Assembly (NCBI RefSeq): GCF_018687575.1
Contig: NZ_CP061297.1
Location: 434,001 to 498,000, forward strand
Length of the DNA: 64,000 nucleotides
DNA from: Polynucleobacter asymbioticus
GTDB taxonomy: Bacteria > Pseudomonadota > Gammaproteobacteria > Burkholderiales > Burkholderiaceae
Direction of reading: 5' to 3'
The notes beneath the pieces were generated by a model. It was not told the DNA's origin and made no database searches. It saw nothing but the letters and a program-made list of their open reading frames with translations. The translations under genes were made by a program, and so were the position numbers. Position 1 is the stretch's first letter. Every line of letters begins with the position of its first letter. Shown here piece by piece: positions 55,291 through 62,601 of this stretch.

Positions 55291-55448
55291 GGTCTATTAC
55301 CCTTCCTATTGGTAGTTATTGTGCTAAGTGCACATAATGATATTACTGCACTTCTATCAATCTTTGCTTACGTATAGATGGGTATTTACCTGGCAATATC
55401 AAGAGGGCGGCTAATTATTCTGTGCTTGTTATAGGGAAGGGCGAGGAC

Positions 55449-55476
55449 TTGAATTTCAGTACGAACTTGCTACACT
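55449..55476 (+). promoter_or_regulatory. Candidate promoter of the YdcH-like gene
   Basis: TTGAAT (55449-55454), a 16-bp spacer and TACACT (55471-55476) predict a start near 55483, 36 nt before the ATG. The rest of the 228-bp gap (55291-55518) holds a small TGTGC-TAAGT-GCACA hairpin and nothing else I can name. Confidence 0.45.
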
Positions 55477-55518
55477 GAACTTGTGCAGTTTTGAATAACC
55501 TCAACCTAAAGAGAATCT

Positions 55519-55737
55519 ATGTTCCCTGAATATCGTGAGTTAATCAGTAAGCTGAAAACATCAGATCGTCACTTTTCCCATTTATTTGATAAGCACAACA
55601 ATCTAGATCAGAAAATTCAAAGAATGGAGGCGCACACCGAGCCAAGTACCCCAGAAGAAATTGAGGTTTTGAAAAAAGAAAAGCTCTTATTAAAGGATCA
55701 GCTTTACGCGGTCTTGAAAAAAGCCAGCGCAACTTAA
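55519..55737 (+). CDS. YdcH/DUF465 family protein
   Basis: The 72-residue, highly charged helical protein begins MFPEYRELISKLKTSDRHFS. It continues with LFDKHNNLDQKIQRME and EEIEVLKKEKLLLKDQLYAV, the pattern of DUF465 (YdcH) proteins: two antiparallel helices forming a coiled coil. Function unknown in the family. The gene has its own promoter and terminator, so it is a single unit. Confidence 0.88.
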   Translation: MFPEYRELISKLKTSDRHFSHLFDKHNNLDQKIQRMEAHTEPSTPEEIEVLKKEKLLLKDQLYAVLKKASAT

Positions 55738-55745
55738 GGGCATCT

Positions 55746-55783
55746 GACCATCGGAATCCGTATTGGGATCTGATGGTCTTTTA
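55746..55783. terminator. Terminator after the YdcH-like gene
   Basis: GACCATC / GATGGTC with additional inner pairing (ATCC / GGAT) is followed by TTTT. Confidence 0.75.
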
Positions 55784-55790
55784 TTAAGAA

Positions 55791-56138
55791 TTAAGCCTTT
55801 TTCAAAAAGCAGGCCTTGAGCAACATATTGCCTGCTTCAGTCTTGCAATCCACCTCATGATCGCCAGAAACCAGTCGGATACCTTTAATTTTGGCTCCCA
55901 CCTTAAGTGTGGTTGATGACCCCTTAACCTTCAAGTCCTTAATGAGGGTGACGGTATCACCATTAGCCAGTAAGTTGCCGTTGGCATCTTTCACAATCAG
56001 ACTGCCTTCATCTTCCTCTGCGGCAGCAGCCATTGGCCACTCGTGACCGCATTGAGCGCAAACAAAATTCTCACCATCAGGGTAAGTCATGTCCTCTTGG
56101 CAGGCCGGGCATTTTGGAGGGTTACTTGTCGTGCTCAT
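55791..56138 (-). CDS. Zinc-ribbon protein of the YjdM/PhnA family
   Basis: The 115-residue protein starts with a four-cysteine zinc ribbon (CPACQEDMTYPDGENFVCAQC, in which the Cys pairs are about residues 10/13 and 30/33). It ends with the family's beta-barrel KDANGNLLANGDTVTLIKDL and KVKGSSTTLKVGAKIKGIRL. The old name 'alkylphosphonate uptake protein' came from gene location and does not describe a proven role. The ATG at 56136-56138 matches the family; the open frame runs 10 codons further up. Confidence 0.92.
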   Translation of the reverse strand: MSTTSNPPKCPACQEDMTYPDGENFVCAQCGHEWPMAAAAEEDEGSLIVKDANGNLLANGDTVTLIKDLKVKGSSTTLKVGAKIKGIRLVSGDHEVDCKTEAGNMLLKACFLKKA

Positions 56139-56210
56139 GGTGATTGCTAGCAAAAATGTAAAGATCAATTTTAGTCTACAGCGAGCAGGGTAATTTAGAA
56201 TCAGTTAACA

Positions 56211-58028
56211 ATGAATAAATCAGTCAAGATCATCATTACTGCTTTGGGTGCGGCAGTCCTCCTGCTTGGATTGGGGGCTTGGTATGCGGCCTCTACGGTT
56301 GATCCAGTGCAACTAACAAAGCTGCTCTCCTCTTCAGTGAAGACGGCTACCGGTCGGGATTTAAAAATCAGTGGGCCGGTAAGTTTAAGTTTTTTTCCAG
56401 GAATTTCTGTTTCTGCAGAGCGCTTGAGTCTCAGTAATGCCTCTTGGGCATCCGACCCTGAAATGCTGACCCTCAAACGGATTGAGTTAGACATTAAAAC
56501 TCTGCCCCTACTCAGCAAGCGCATTGAGATTGGTAATGTGAAGCTTGCTGGCCTAGATCTACTCCTCCAAAAAAATGCATCTGGTAAGGCAAACTGGGAC
56601 ATGAGTGCAGAGACATCCAATACTGCTCCTGTCTCTAGTCTTGATAATTCAGAAACGACTTCTGTTGGTGACAATCTCATCTCTATGGAGAGTGTCTCTA
56701 TAGCTGATGCTCGAATTCAGTATCGAGATCCTTCTGGCTCTATATCCAGCTATTTAATTAAGCGTTTGTCATTGTCAGAGAGTGGCGATAAAACAGCTGT
56801 TTCCCTCAATATGCAATTTCAAGATCAGGCTCTCGATCTCAGTGGAAAAACAGGTTCTGTTTCTAGATTATTGAAACATTGGGATGTTTCATCAACACAA
56901 CTCCCGCTTGATCTGAATCTGACTATGAATGACAAGTCCATGACGATTAAAGGTGAGATAAATAAGTCTCCCAAGACTATGCCCATAGTCAACTTAACAT
57001 TGAACGCAAAAGCATTTGACTGGCCCACAACTGGCTCAGCATCCAATGCAGCCCCTCAGGCTGTAACTGGCGCTAAGCCGGCGCCGGTCGTGCGTCAAGC
57101 CCAAAAGTCACAGTCAAAGTACTTATTTAGCAATGAGAGCATTCCTTTTGACGCGCTTCCGCAAGCCAAAGGAAAGATCGTGATCAGTATTGCTGAGTTG
57201 GCTTTGCCAAAGCGTAAGCCGATTGAAAATCTCCAAACCACTTTGCAATTAGATGGCAGTGTTATTGACATTCCTCACTTAACATTCCAGATTGGCAAGG
57301 GAAGTGCCGATTTACAGATTAATCTCTCTCAGCTGAATACGGTAAATCCCATTCTCACAGCCAGAGGGGTGACCAAGGATTTCATGCTAGAAAGTTTATT
57401 TGCAAGAGTGGATCCAAGCTCCAAGGTTAGTGGAGGTAGCATGAAATTAGCCTTTGATGTGAAGTCATCGGGAAACAGTCTGCATCAACTAGCTTCCAAT
57501 TCAAATGGCAAGATTCAGTTAAGCATCAAGCAAGCGCACATGGGCACCAACTTTCTAAATGATGCTGGTGACTTTGTTGTCACATTGTTAGATTCAATGA
57601 ACCCGATGCGTAAAAAAACGAGTGAGACGACGTTAGAATGTGCGGTAGCTTACCTGCCAATTAACAACGGCCAGATCAATATAGCCAAAACAGTTGGCGC
57701 TGAAACCGACAGGTTGAACGTGGTGTTAGCTGGCTCTATTAATTTAAAAACAGAGGCGGTTAACCTCACGATTGATCCCCAGGAGAAATCTGGCTTAACC
57801 ACTGGCCTTGATTTGGCCGGATTGGTGAAGATGGGTGGAACCCTCTCAAATCCTAAGGCGGGTATTAACCAAGCTGGTGTAGTTAATAGTGCCGTTTCAA
57901 TTGGACTTGGATTTTTGACTGGTGGCGCTAGTATTTTGGCCGAAAATGCCAGGTCAATGAGCTCAAAAAGTAACCCCTGCCGTGATGCACTCCACCCCTG
58001 GTCAGATATCTACCCTGGGGCAGAGTGA
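56211..58028 (+). CDS. AsmA family protein
   Basis: The 605-residue protein has an N-terminal signal-anchor (about 6-28, IIITALGAAVLLLGLGAWYAA). A large periplasmic, beta-rich repeat region includes the AsmA N-terminal motif TGRDLKISGPVSLSFFPGIS (near 48-67) and a C-terminal LNVVLAGSINLKTEAVNLTI and LSNPKAGINQAGV. AsmA-like proteins form phospholipid bridges between the membranes or affect outer-membrane assembly. It ends convergent with, and 3 bp from, the next gene. Confidence 0.88.
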   Translation: MNKSVKIIITALGAAVLLLGLGAWYAASTVDPVQLTKLLSSSVKTATGRDLKISGPVSLSFFPGISVSAERLSLSNASWASDPEMLTLKRIELDIKTLPLLSKRIEIGNVKLAGLDLLLQKNASGKANWDMSAETSNTAPVSSLDNSETTSVGDNLISMESVSIADARIQYRDPSGSISSYLIKRLSLSESGDKTAVSLNMQFQDQALDLSGKTGSVSRLLKHWDVSSTQLPLDLNLTMNDKSMTIKGEINKSPKTMPIVNLTLNAKAFDWPTTGSASNAAPQAVTGAKPAPVVRQAQKSQSKYLFSNESIPFDALPQAKGKIVISIAELALPKRKPIENLQTTLQLDGSVIDIPHLTFQIGKGSADLQINLSQLNTVNPILTARGVTKDFMLESLFARVDPSSKVSGGSMKLAFDVKSSGNSLHQLASNSNGKIQLSIKQAHMGTNFLNDAGDFVVTLLDSMNPMRKKTSETTLECAVAYLPINNGQINIAKTVGAETDRLNVVLAGSINLKTEAVNLTIDPQEKSGLTTGLDLAGLVKMGGTLSNPKAGINQAGVVNSAVSIGLGFLTGGASILAENARSMSSKSNPCRDALHPWSDIYPGAE

Positions 58029-58031
58029 TTC

Positions 58032-58388
58032 TTAAAACAATATTCCGCTGATAAAGAGGCTGAATAAAGAAATAAAGATACTGGCAAAGAAGGCGGTCCA
58101 GAAGCTAGAGATCGTAAACCCACTTACTACCGCAGAAACTAACATCAGCACCAAAGCGTTCACAACCAATAGAAATAATCCCATGGTGAGGACAGTGAGT
58201 GGCAGAGTAAACAGGATTAGCAAGGGTTTTACAACAGCATTAGCAAATCCGAGCAGTAAGGCCGCGATGAGGAGTGAGCCACCATCTGCAAAGCGAAGAC
58301 CGCTAAAAAGATAGCTGGCCACCCAGAGCGATAAAGAGGTTAAGCCCCACTGGACTAAAAACGGTAGTAAGTTACCCATGACGAGCAT
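58032..58388 (-). CDS. Four-span membrane protein, 'phage holin family' (PF04020 type)
   Basis: The 118-residue protein has four predicted spans, with LTSLSLWVASYLFSGLRFAD, GFANAVVKPLLILFTLPLTV and MGLFLLVVNALVLMLVSAVV, the pattern of the chromosomal 4-TM family that carries a holin name. There are no phage genes around it, so lysis is not implied. Function unknown. Confidence 0.85.
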   Translation of the reverse strand: MLVMGNLLPFLVQWGLTSLSLWVASYLFSGLRFADGGSLLIAALLLGFANAVVKPLLILFTLPLTVLTMGLFLLVVNALVLMLVSAVVSGFTISSFWTAFFASIFISLFSLFISGILF

Positions 58389-58435
58389 CCTTTTTTAAAT
58401 GAACTGCAGTATTAATCATAAATATTATCAGGGCT

Positions 58436-58639
58436 TTAGTAGTGCGGAGGGATTTCATCTTTGGGGCTACTATTACCTAAGCCGTCACCGCCACTAGCTT
58501 GCTCCTTAATGGACTTAAGCTCACGATACAAAAACTCAATTTGTTGCTGTTGCTTGTAGACAGTTTGATTGAGTTGATCAATCAGATCTTCGGTAAAGCT
58601 GAGTTTGATTTCAAGGCTGGTGATGCGATCTTCAGTCAT
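58436..58639 (-). CDS. slyX: SlyX family coiled-coil protein
   Basis: The 67-residue protein has a heptad pattern (ITSLEIKLSFTEDLIDQLNQ, VYKQQQQIEFLYRELKS) and the SlyX ending DEIPPHY. The cellular role of SlyX is not settled. It is followed by the 4-TM gene and preceded by the DUF1653-like gene in the same direction. Confidence 0.92.
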   Translation of the reverse strand: MTEDRITSLEIKLSFTEDLIDQLNQTVYKQQQQIEFLYRELKSIKEQASGGDGLGNSSPKDEIPPHY

Positions 58640-58659
58640 TTTATTCCTCTATCTTTATT

Positions 58660-58881
58660 CTAAGCATCAACCAATTCAAATCGACCATCTTCCATTTCTG
58701 CTTTTGGTCTAATCCAAAAGTCGTGTGATTGGAGTGATTCATAGACATAGGCTGGTTCAAGATTGGCTTCAACATTGGCAAGCATTACCACTTTATAAAA
58801 TCCGCCCGTCTTAATATGTTTTAGCTTGTTACCTGGTTTAAACAGACCGTCATCCGCATCTGCCATCTTAGGTTTACTCAT
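58660..58881 (-). CDS. DUF1653-like small protein
   Basis: The 73-residue protein fits the short beta-barrel DUF1653 pattern: [39 protein letters not shown], and a C-terminal acidic GRFELVDA. Function unknown. It is the first gene of a small minus-strand set (with slyX and the 4-TM gene) and is divergent from the LLM oxidoreductase gene by 33 bp. Confidence 0.7.
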   Translation of the reverse strand: MSKPKMADADDGLFKPGNKLKHIKTGGFYKVVMLANVEANLEPAYVYESLQSHDFWIRPKAEMEDGRFELVDA

Positions 58882-58902
58882 GTCAAAAACGTGCTTTCTC
58901 AG

Positions 58903-58914
58903 TATGATCTATAT
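58903..58914 (+). promoter_or_regulatory. Candidate -10 box abutting the LLM oxidoreductase gene
   Basis: TATGAT (58903-58908) plus CTATAT leads directly into the ATG at 58915; no Shine-Dalgarno sequence lies between. The -35 is weak. Confidence 0.4.
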
Positions 58915-59931
58915 ATGACAAATTCTGTCCCGTACTCCATTCTAGATATATCTCCCATCCCACAGGGATTTAATGCTGGGGATGCCTTGCGTAATTCACT
59001 AGATGTTGCTCAGCATGCTGAGGCTTTGGGCTATACCCGCTATTGGGTGGCGGAGCATCACAATATGACGGGTAACGCCAGCTCTGCTACTGCGGTCTTG
59101 ATTGGTTATATTGCTGGTGGTACCAAAACGATTCGGGTTGGCTCGGGCGGTGTGATGTTGCCAAATCATGCCCCGTTGGTCATTGCAGAGCAGTTTGGTA
59201 CCTTGGCATCCATCTACCCCGGTAGGATTGAGTTGGGTCTAGGTCGCGCGCCAGGCACAGATCAAATGACGGCCAGAGCCTTACGTCGAGATTTGCTCGG
59301 AAGTGATGATCGCTTTCCGCAGGATGTACGAGAGTTGCAGCATTACTTTGGCCCCATCCAAGAGGGTCAGGCTGTGAGAGCTATTCCAGGTGCCGACACC
59401 GAGGTGCCGATTTGGATCTTGGGCTCTAGCTTGTATGGTGCTCAACTGGCAGCTCACTTCGGTCTTCCTTACGCATTTGCCTCTCACTTTGCACCGGAGC
59501 AATTGCTAGATGCAATGGCTACCTATCGTGAGTTATTTAAGCCATCGGATAAGTTGACTAAGCCCTATTGTGCATTTTTAATGAATGTAGTCGCTGCTGA
59601 TGCCGATGAAGAGGCTGCCTATCTATTTACCACTTTGCAACAGAATGTGGTTCGCATGCGCCGAAATACCCGCGGGCAGTTACCACCACCGATTACAAAT
59701 TTAGACGACTTCTGTGAGCCACATGAAAAGATTACCGCGAGTCATGCTCTGCGTTGCTCTGCCGTTGGCTCCATGCAAACGGTAAGAAAAGAAATGCAGT
59801 ATTGGCTCGATCAGACTGGCGCAAATGAAATTATCATCACAGGTCAAATTTACGATCATCAAGCACGATTAAAATCGTTCGAGATTGCCGCTGAAGCGGC
59901 TAAGGGTTTGCGCTTTAGCTCTAAAGCTTGA
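58915..59931 (+). CDS. LLM-class flavin-dependent oxidoreductase
   Basis: The 338-residue protein has the luciferase-like monooxygenase fold. Motifs are [20 protein letters not shown] at the N terminus, [60 protein letters not shown], and [20 protein letters not shown]. This matches the alkane-monooxygenase-like MsnO8/YhbW branch of FMN-using enzymes whose substrates are mostly unknown. An upstream start at 58891 is possible, but the ATG at 58915 fits better. It overlaps the convergent PIN gene by 11 bp. Confidence 0.9.
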   Translation: MTNSVPYSILDISPIPQGFNAGDALRNSLDVAQHAEALGYTRYWVAEHHNMTGNASSATAVLIGYIAGGTKTIRVGSGGVMLPNHAPLVIAEQFGTLASIYPGRIELGLGRAPGTDQMTARALRRDLLGSDDRFPQDVRELQHYFGPIQEGQAVRAIPGADTEVPIWILGSSLYGAQLAAHFGLPYAFASHFAPEQLLDAMATYRELFKPSDKLTKPYCAFLMNVVAADADEEAAYLFTTLQQNVVRMRRNTRGQLPPPITNLDDFCEPHEKITASHALRCSAVGSMQTVRKEMQYWLDQTGANEIIITGQIYDHQARLKSFEIAAEAAKGLRFSSKA

Positions 59932-60337
59932 AGGCGTTGTAATCGTTGGTAATCAGAATATTTTCTTGAGCAGCTCGGTTGGCTATTTGTAGTACGGCAT
60001 TGTCTTTGCTAATGAGTATTGAGGGTCGCAATTGATAGGCTAGATCCAAAAAGATTTGATCATCGGGATCTTGGCATTTCCAAGGTGCGGTAGCTAAATT
60101 GGCATCATCATGCAGCTCTGCGATGAATTGCCATTGAGTCAAAATGCTTACTTGAGTTGCTTCATCGAGCTTAAAGAGGGGGCGTGAAATGACATCAGCA
60201 AGTTCAAACAAGGTTTTTTGGCTCGCGATTGCGGGAACACTCCCATCCACCAATGCTTGCTTTAGATTAATAGCCCTTTCGTCATGAAAGATAAAAATAT
60301 CTAACAAGATATTGGTGTCCAAAACTACAGGCTTCAT
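59921..60337 (-). CDS. PIN-domain protein (COG1569-type putative toxin)
   Basis: The 138-residue PIN nuclease-fold protein has [12 protein letters not shown] (Asp7), [13 protein letters not shown] (Glu45), [13 protein letters not shown] (the central acidic cluster) and LISKDNAVL. These are the acidic residues that hold metal ions in PIN ribonucleases. The gene starts on the last base of the yaeQ stop (TAATG). There is no antitoxin-like gene; its partner here is yaeQ. Confidence 0.85.
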   Translation of the reverse strand: MKPVVLDTNILLDIFIFHDERAINLKQALVDGSVPAIASQKTLFELADVISRPLFKLDEATQVSILTQWQFIAELHDDANLATAPWKCQDPDDQIFLDLAYQLRPSILISKDNAVLQIANRAAQENILITNDYNAFKL

Positions 60338-60882
60338 TACTGTTGATTGCGCCAGATTTCTGGGGTGATGGTCACTTGACCCATATCTGAAGAAACGTAC
60401 ACTTCCCCATCTTGAATATTGACATGCAGAACCATGCTGCGCTCGACCAGCTTATTGAGTTCTTTGGCCTGCTCCGCTGGAATCGAGATTACCTGAAGGT
60501 TGCGAGCACGGGTTAATTTATTGGCAATCCCATCCCACCAGATTTTGCTAGTGTGTCCGCCATAACAATAGACGATGACTTGATCGGATCGACCACAGGC
60601 TTTAAGGATACGTCGTTCATCTGGTTGGCCCACTTCAATCCATAGCTGAATAGCATCCGTGAGGTCTTTAATCCAAAGGTCGGGCTCATCAGTATCACTT
60701 AAGCCTTTGGTAAAGGCTAAGTCTTCCTGTGCTTGCAGGGCAAAAGCAATAATACGCACCATCATCCGCTCTTCAGTTTCAGAGGGATGCTTTGCGATAG
60801 TCAGGGAGTGACTGCCGTAATAGTGGCGGTCAGAGTCTGCGACATGAAGGTCGGCTTTGTGGATAGTTGCGCGTAGAGCCAT
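60337..60882 (-). CDS. yaeQ: YaeQ family protein
   Basis: The 181-residue protein begins MALRATIHKADLHVADSDRH. It has KHPSETEERMMVRIIAFALQ, EPDLWIKDLTDAIQLWIEVG (a PD-(D/E)XK-like core with D...E) and VYCYGGHTSKIWWDGI. YaeQ has a nuclease-like fold, but its substrate is not known. GATAAT lies 5 nt before the ATG, again suggesting a leaderless start. The PIN gene overlaps its stop by 1 nt, so the two are co-translated. Confidence 0.92.
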   Translation of the reverse strand: MALRATIHKADLHVADSDRHYYGSHSLTIAKHPSETEERMMVRIIAFALQAQEDLAFTKGLSDTDEPDLWIKDLTDAIQLWIEVGQPDERRILKACGRSDQVIVYCYGGHTSKIWWDGIANKLTRARNLQVISIPAEQAKELNKLVERSMVLHVNIQDGEVYVSSDMGQVTITPEIWRNQQ

Positions 60883-60893
60883 GGCGCATTATC
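60883..60893 (-). promoter_or_regulatory. Candidate -10 box abutting yaeQ
   Basis: On the minus strand GATAAT-GCGCC-ATG leaves 5 nt between -10 and start codon. Confidence 0.35.
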
Positions 60894-60971
60894 GCCTTTA
60901 AAAGGGGTTAAGTCTGATCTCCCAGTATTATTTAGAAAATTACCCTGATTTACTGTGTATCGTAGAGTCCC

Positions 60972-62582
60972 ATGATCCGTATTACCGAACTTCGCCTGCC
61001 TATTAGCCATGCCCCTGAGGCATTGGAGGAGGCAATCTTGAAGCGTTTAAATATCCAAGCTCAGGATTTGATTCAATTTGATGTATTCAAGCGAAGCTAC
61101 GATGCCCGAAAAAATGTGGCCCTTGCTTTTATCTATACCGTGGATCTATCGGTAAAGAATGAAGAGAAACTGCTTCAGCAGTTTGCCAATGATATTCACA
61201 TTAGGCCATCGCCTGATACCAATTATCACTTTGTAGCCAATGCTTCCCAAGTAAAGAGCCAACACTTTGAACGTCCTGTTGTCATTGGATTTGGCCCTTG
61301 TGGAATTTTTTCTGCCTTAGTGCTGGCGCAGATGGGATTTAAACCAATCGTATTGGAGCGTGGTAAACCAGTTCGCGAACGTACCCAAGACACTTGGGGT
61401 CTATGGCGCAAGAATGTCCTCAATCCAGAATCCAATGTGCAATTTGGTGAGGGTGGGGCAGGAACGTTTTCTGATGGCAAGCTTTGGAGTCAAATTAAGG
61501 ATCCGAAGTTTTATGGTCGCAAGGTCATTGCTGAATTTATCAAAGCGGGCGCCCCTGAAGAAATTCGTTACGTAGCGAAGCCACATATCGGCACCTTTAG
61601 ATTGGTGGGTGTGGTCGAAAGAATGCGTCAAGAAATTATTGAGCTTGGTGGGGAGATTCGCTTTTCACAAAAGGTCGTTGGCTTTGATATTCAGAATGAT
61701 CACATTGCTGGAGTCAAAATTGAGGGGCATCCAGATTTGCCGGCTAACCATGTAGTGCTGGCCTTAGGTCACAGCGCTCGCGATACCTTTGAGATCTTGC
61801 ATGCAGCAGGGGTTTATATGGAAGCAAAACCCTTTTCAGTGGGCTTTCGTATTGAGCATCCACAATCCTTGATCGATAGGGCGCGCTTAGGGCCTCACGC
61901 TGGCAATGAACTGATTGGCGCAGCGGATTACAAATTAGTTCACCATGCCAAGAATGGTCGTGCAGTCTATAGCTTTTGTATGTGCCCAGGCGGAACTGTA
62001 GTCGCAGCAACTTCCGAGCCAAACCGTGTGGTGACAAACGGAATGAGCCAGTATTCTCGTAATGAGCGCAATGCTAATGCTGGCATCGTGGTTGGTATTA
62101 CTCCCGAAGACTATCCAGGTGGCCCTCTAGCCGGCATTGAGTTTCAAAGGGCTTTAGAGTCCAAGGCATACGAGCTAGGCGGTTCTACCTATGAAGCCCC
62201 CGGGCAATTGGTGGGTGACTTTCTTGCCGGTAAGGCCTCTACGGACTTTGGTTCCGTGATGCCGTCTTATAAACCTGGCGTTCATTTGACAGACCTTGCA
62301 GATTCCTTGCCTCCTTATGCAATTGAGGCGATTCGAGAGGCGATTCCTGCTTTTGAGAAACAGATTAAAGGCTTTTCAATGAAGGACGCAGTATTGACCG
62401 GCATTGAGACGCGCACATCATCTCCTTTACGAATTACTCGAGGTGCAAACTTCCAGAGTCTGAATGTCAAAGGTCTTTACCCTGCGGGTGAGGGTGCTGG
62501 TTATGCGGGAGGTATCTTGTCGGCTGGGGTGGATGGAATTAAGGTGGCTGAAGCAGTCGCGCTCGACTACCTTTCTAAATAA
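60972..62582 (+). CDS. FAD-dependent dehydrogenase (COG2509 type)
   Basis: The 536-residue flavoprotein has an N-terminal domain of about 95 residues (IRITELRLPISHAPEALEEA). The FAD loop VVIGFGPCGIFSALVLAQMG is near 105, followed by FGEGGAGTFSDGKLWSQIKD, VVLALGHSARDTFEILHAAG and the C-terminal GLYPAGEGAGYAGGILSAGV with the last FAD contacts. This is the widespread but uncharacterised COG2509 family. hemN starts 19 nt after it, so the two may share a transcript. Confidence 0.9.
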   Translation: MIRITELRLPISHAPEALEEAILKRLNIQAQDLIQFDVFKRSYDARKNVALAFIYTVDLSVKNEEKLLQQFANDIHIRPSPDTNYHFVANASQVKSQHFERPVVIGFGPCGIFSALVLAQMGFKPIVLERGKPVRERTQDTWGLWRKNVLNPESNVQFGEGGAGTFSDGKLWSQIKDPKFYGRKVIAEFIKAGAPEEIRYVAKPHIGTFRLVGVVERMRQEIIELGGEIRFSQKVVGFDIQNDHIAGVKIEGHPDLPANHVVLALGHSARDTFEILHAAGVYMEAKPFSVGFRIEHPQSLIDRARLGPHAGNELIGAADYKLVHHAKNGRAVYSFCMCPGGTVVAATSEPNRVVTNGMSQYSRNERNANAGIVVGITPEDYPGGPLAGIEFQRALESKAYELGGSTYEAPGQLVGDFLAGKASTDFGSVMPSYKPGVHLTDLADSLPPYAIEAIREAIPAFEKQIKGFSMKDAVLTGIETRTSSPLRITRGANFQSLNVKGLYPAGEGAGYAGGILSAGVDGIKVAEAVALDYLSK

Positions 62583-62601
62583 TTTCATAAGCTGATTTCT
62601 G

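Noticed and set aside
55016..55315. 99-aa Phe/Ala/Gly-rich, membrane-protein-like frame on the plus strand
   Set aside because: It is the exact antisense of the Lys/Ala/Pro repeats of the histone-like gene, so its hydrophobicity is an artefact.
55791..56138. Phosphonate catabolism gene (from the name PhnA)
   Set aside because: The protein is the YjdM-type zinc-ribbon family and no phosphonate genes accompany it.
58032..58388. 'Phage holin family' protein as a sign of a prophage
   Set aside because: The gene is a chromosomal four-span family member among housekeeping genes; there are no capsid, tail, integrase or attachment-site signals.
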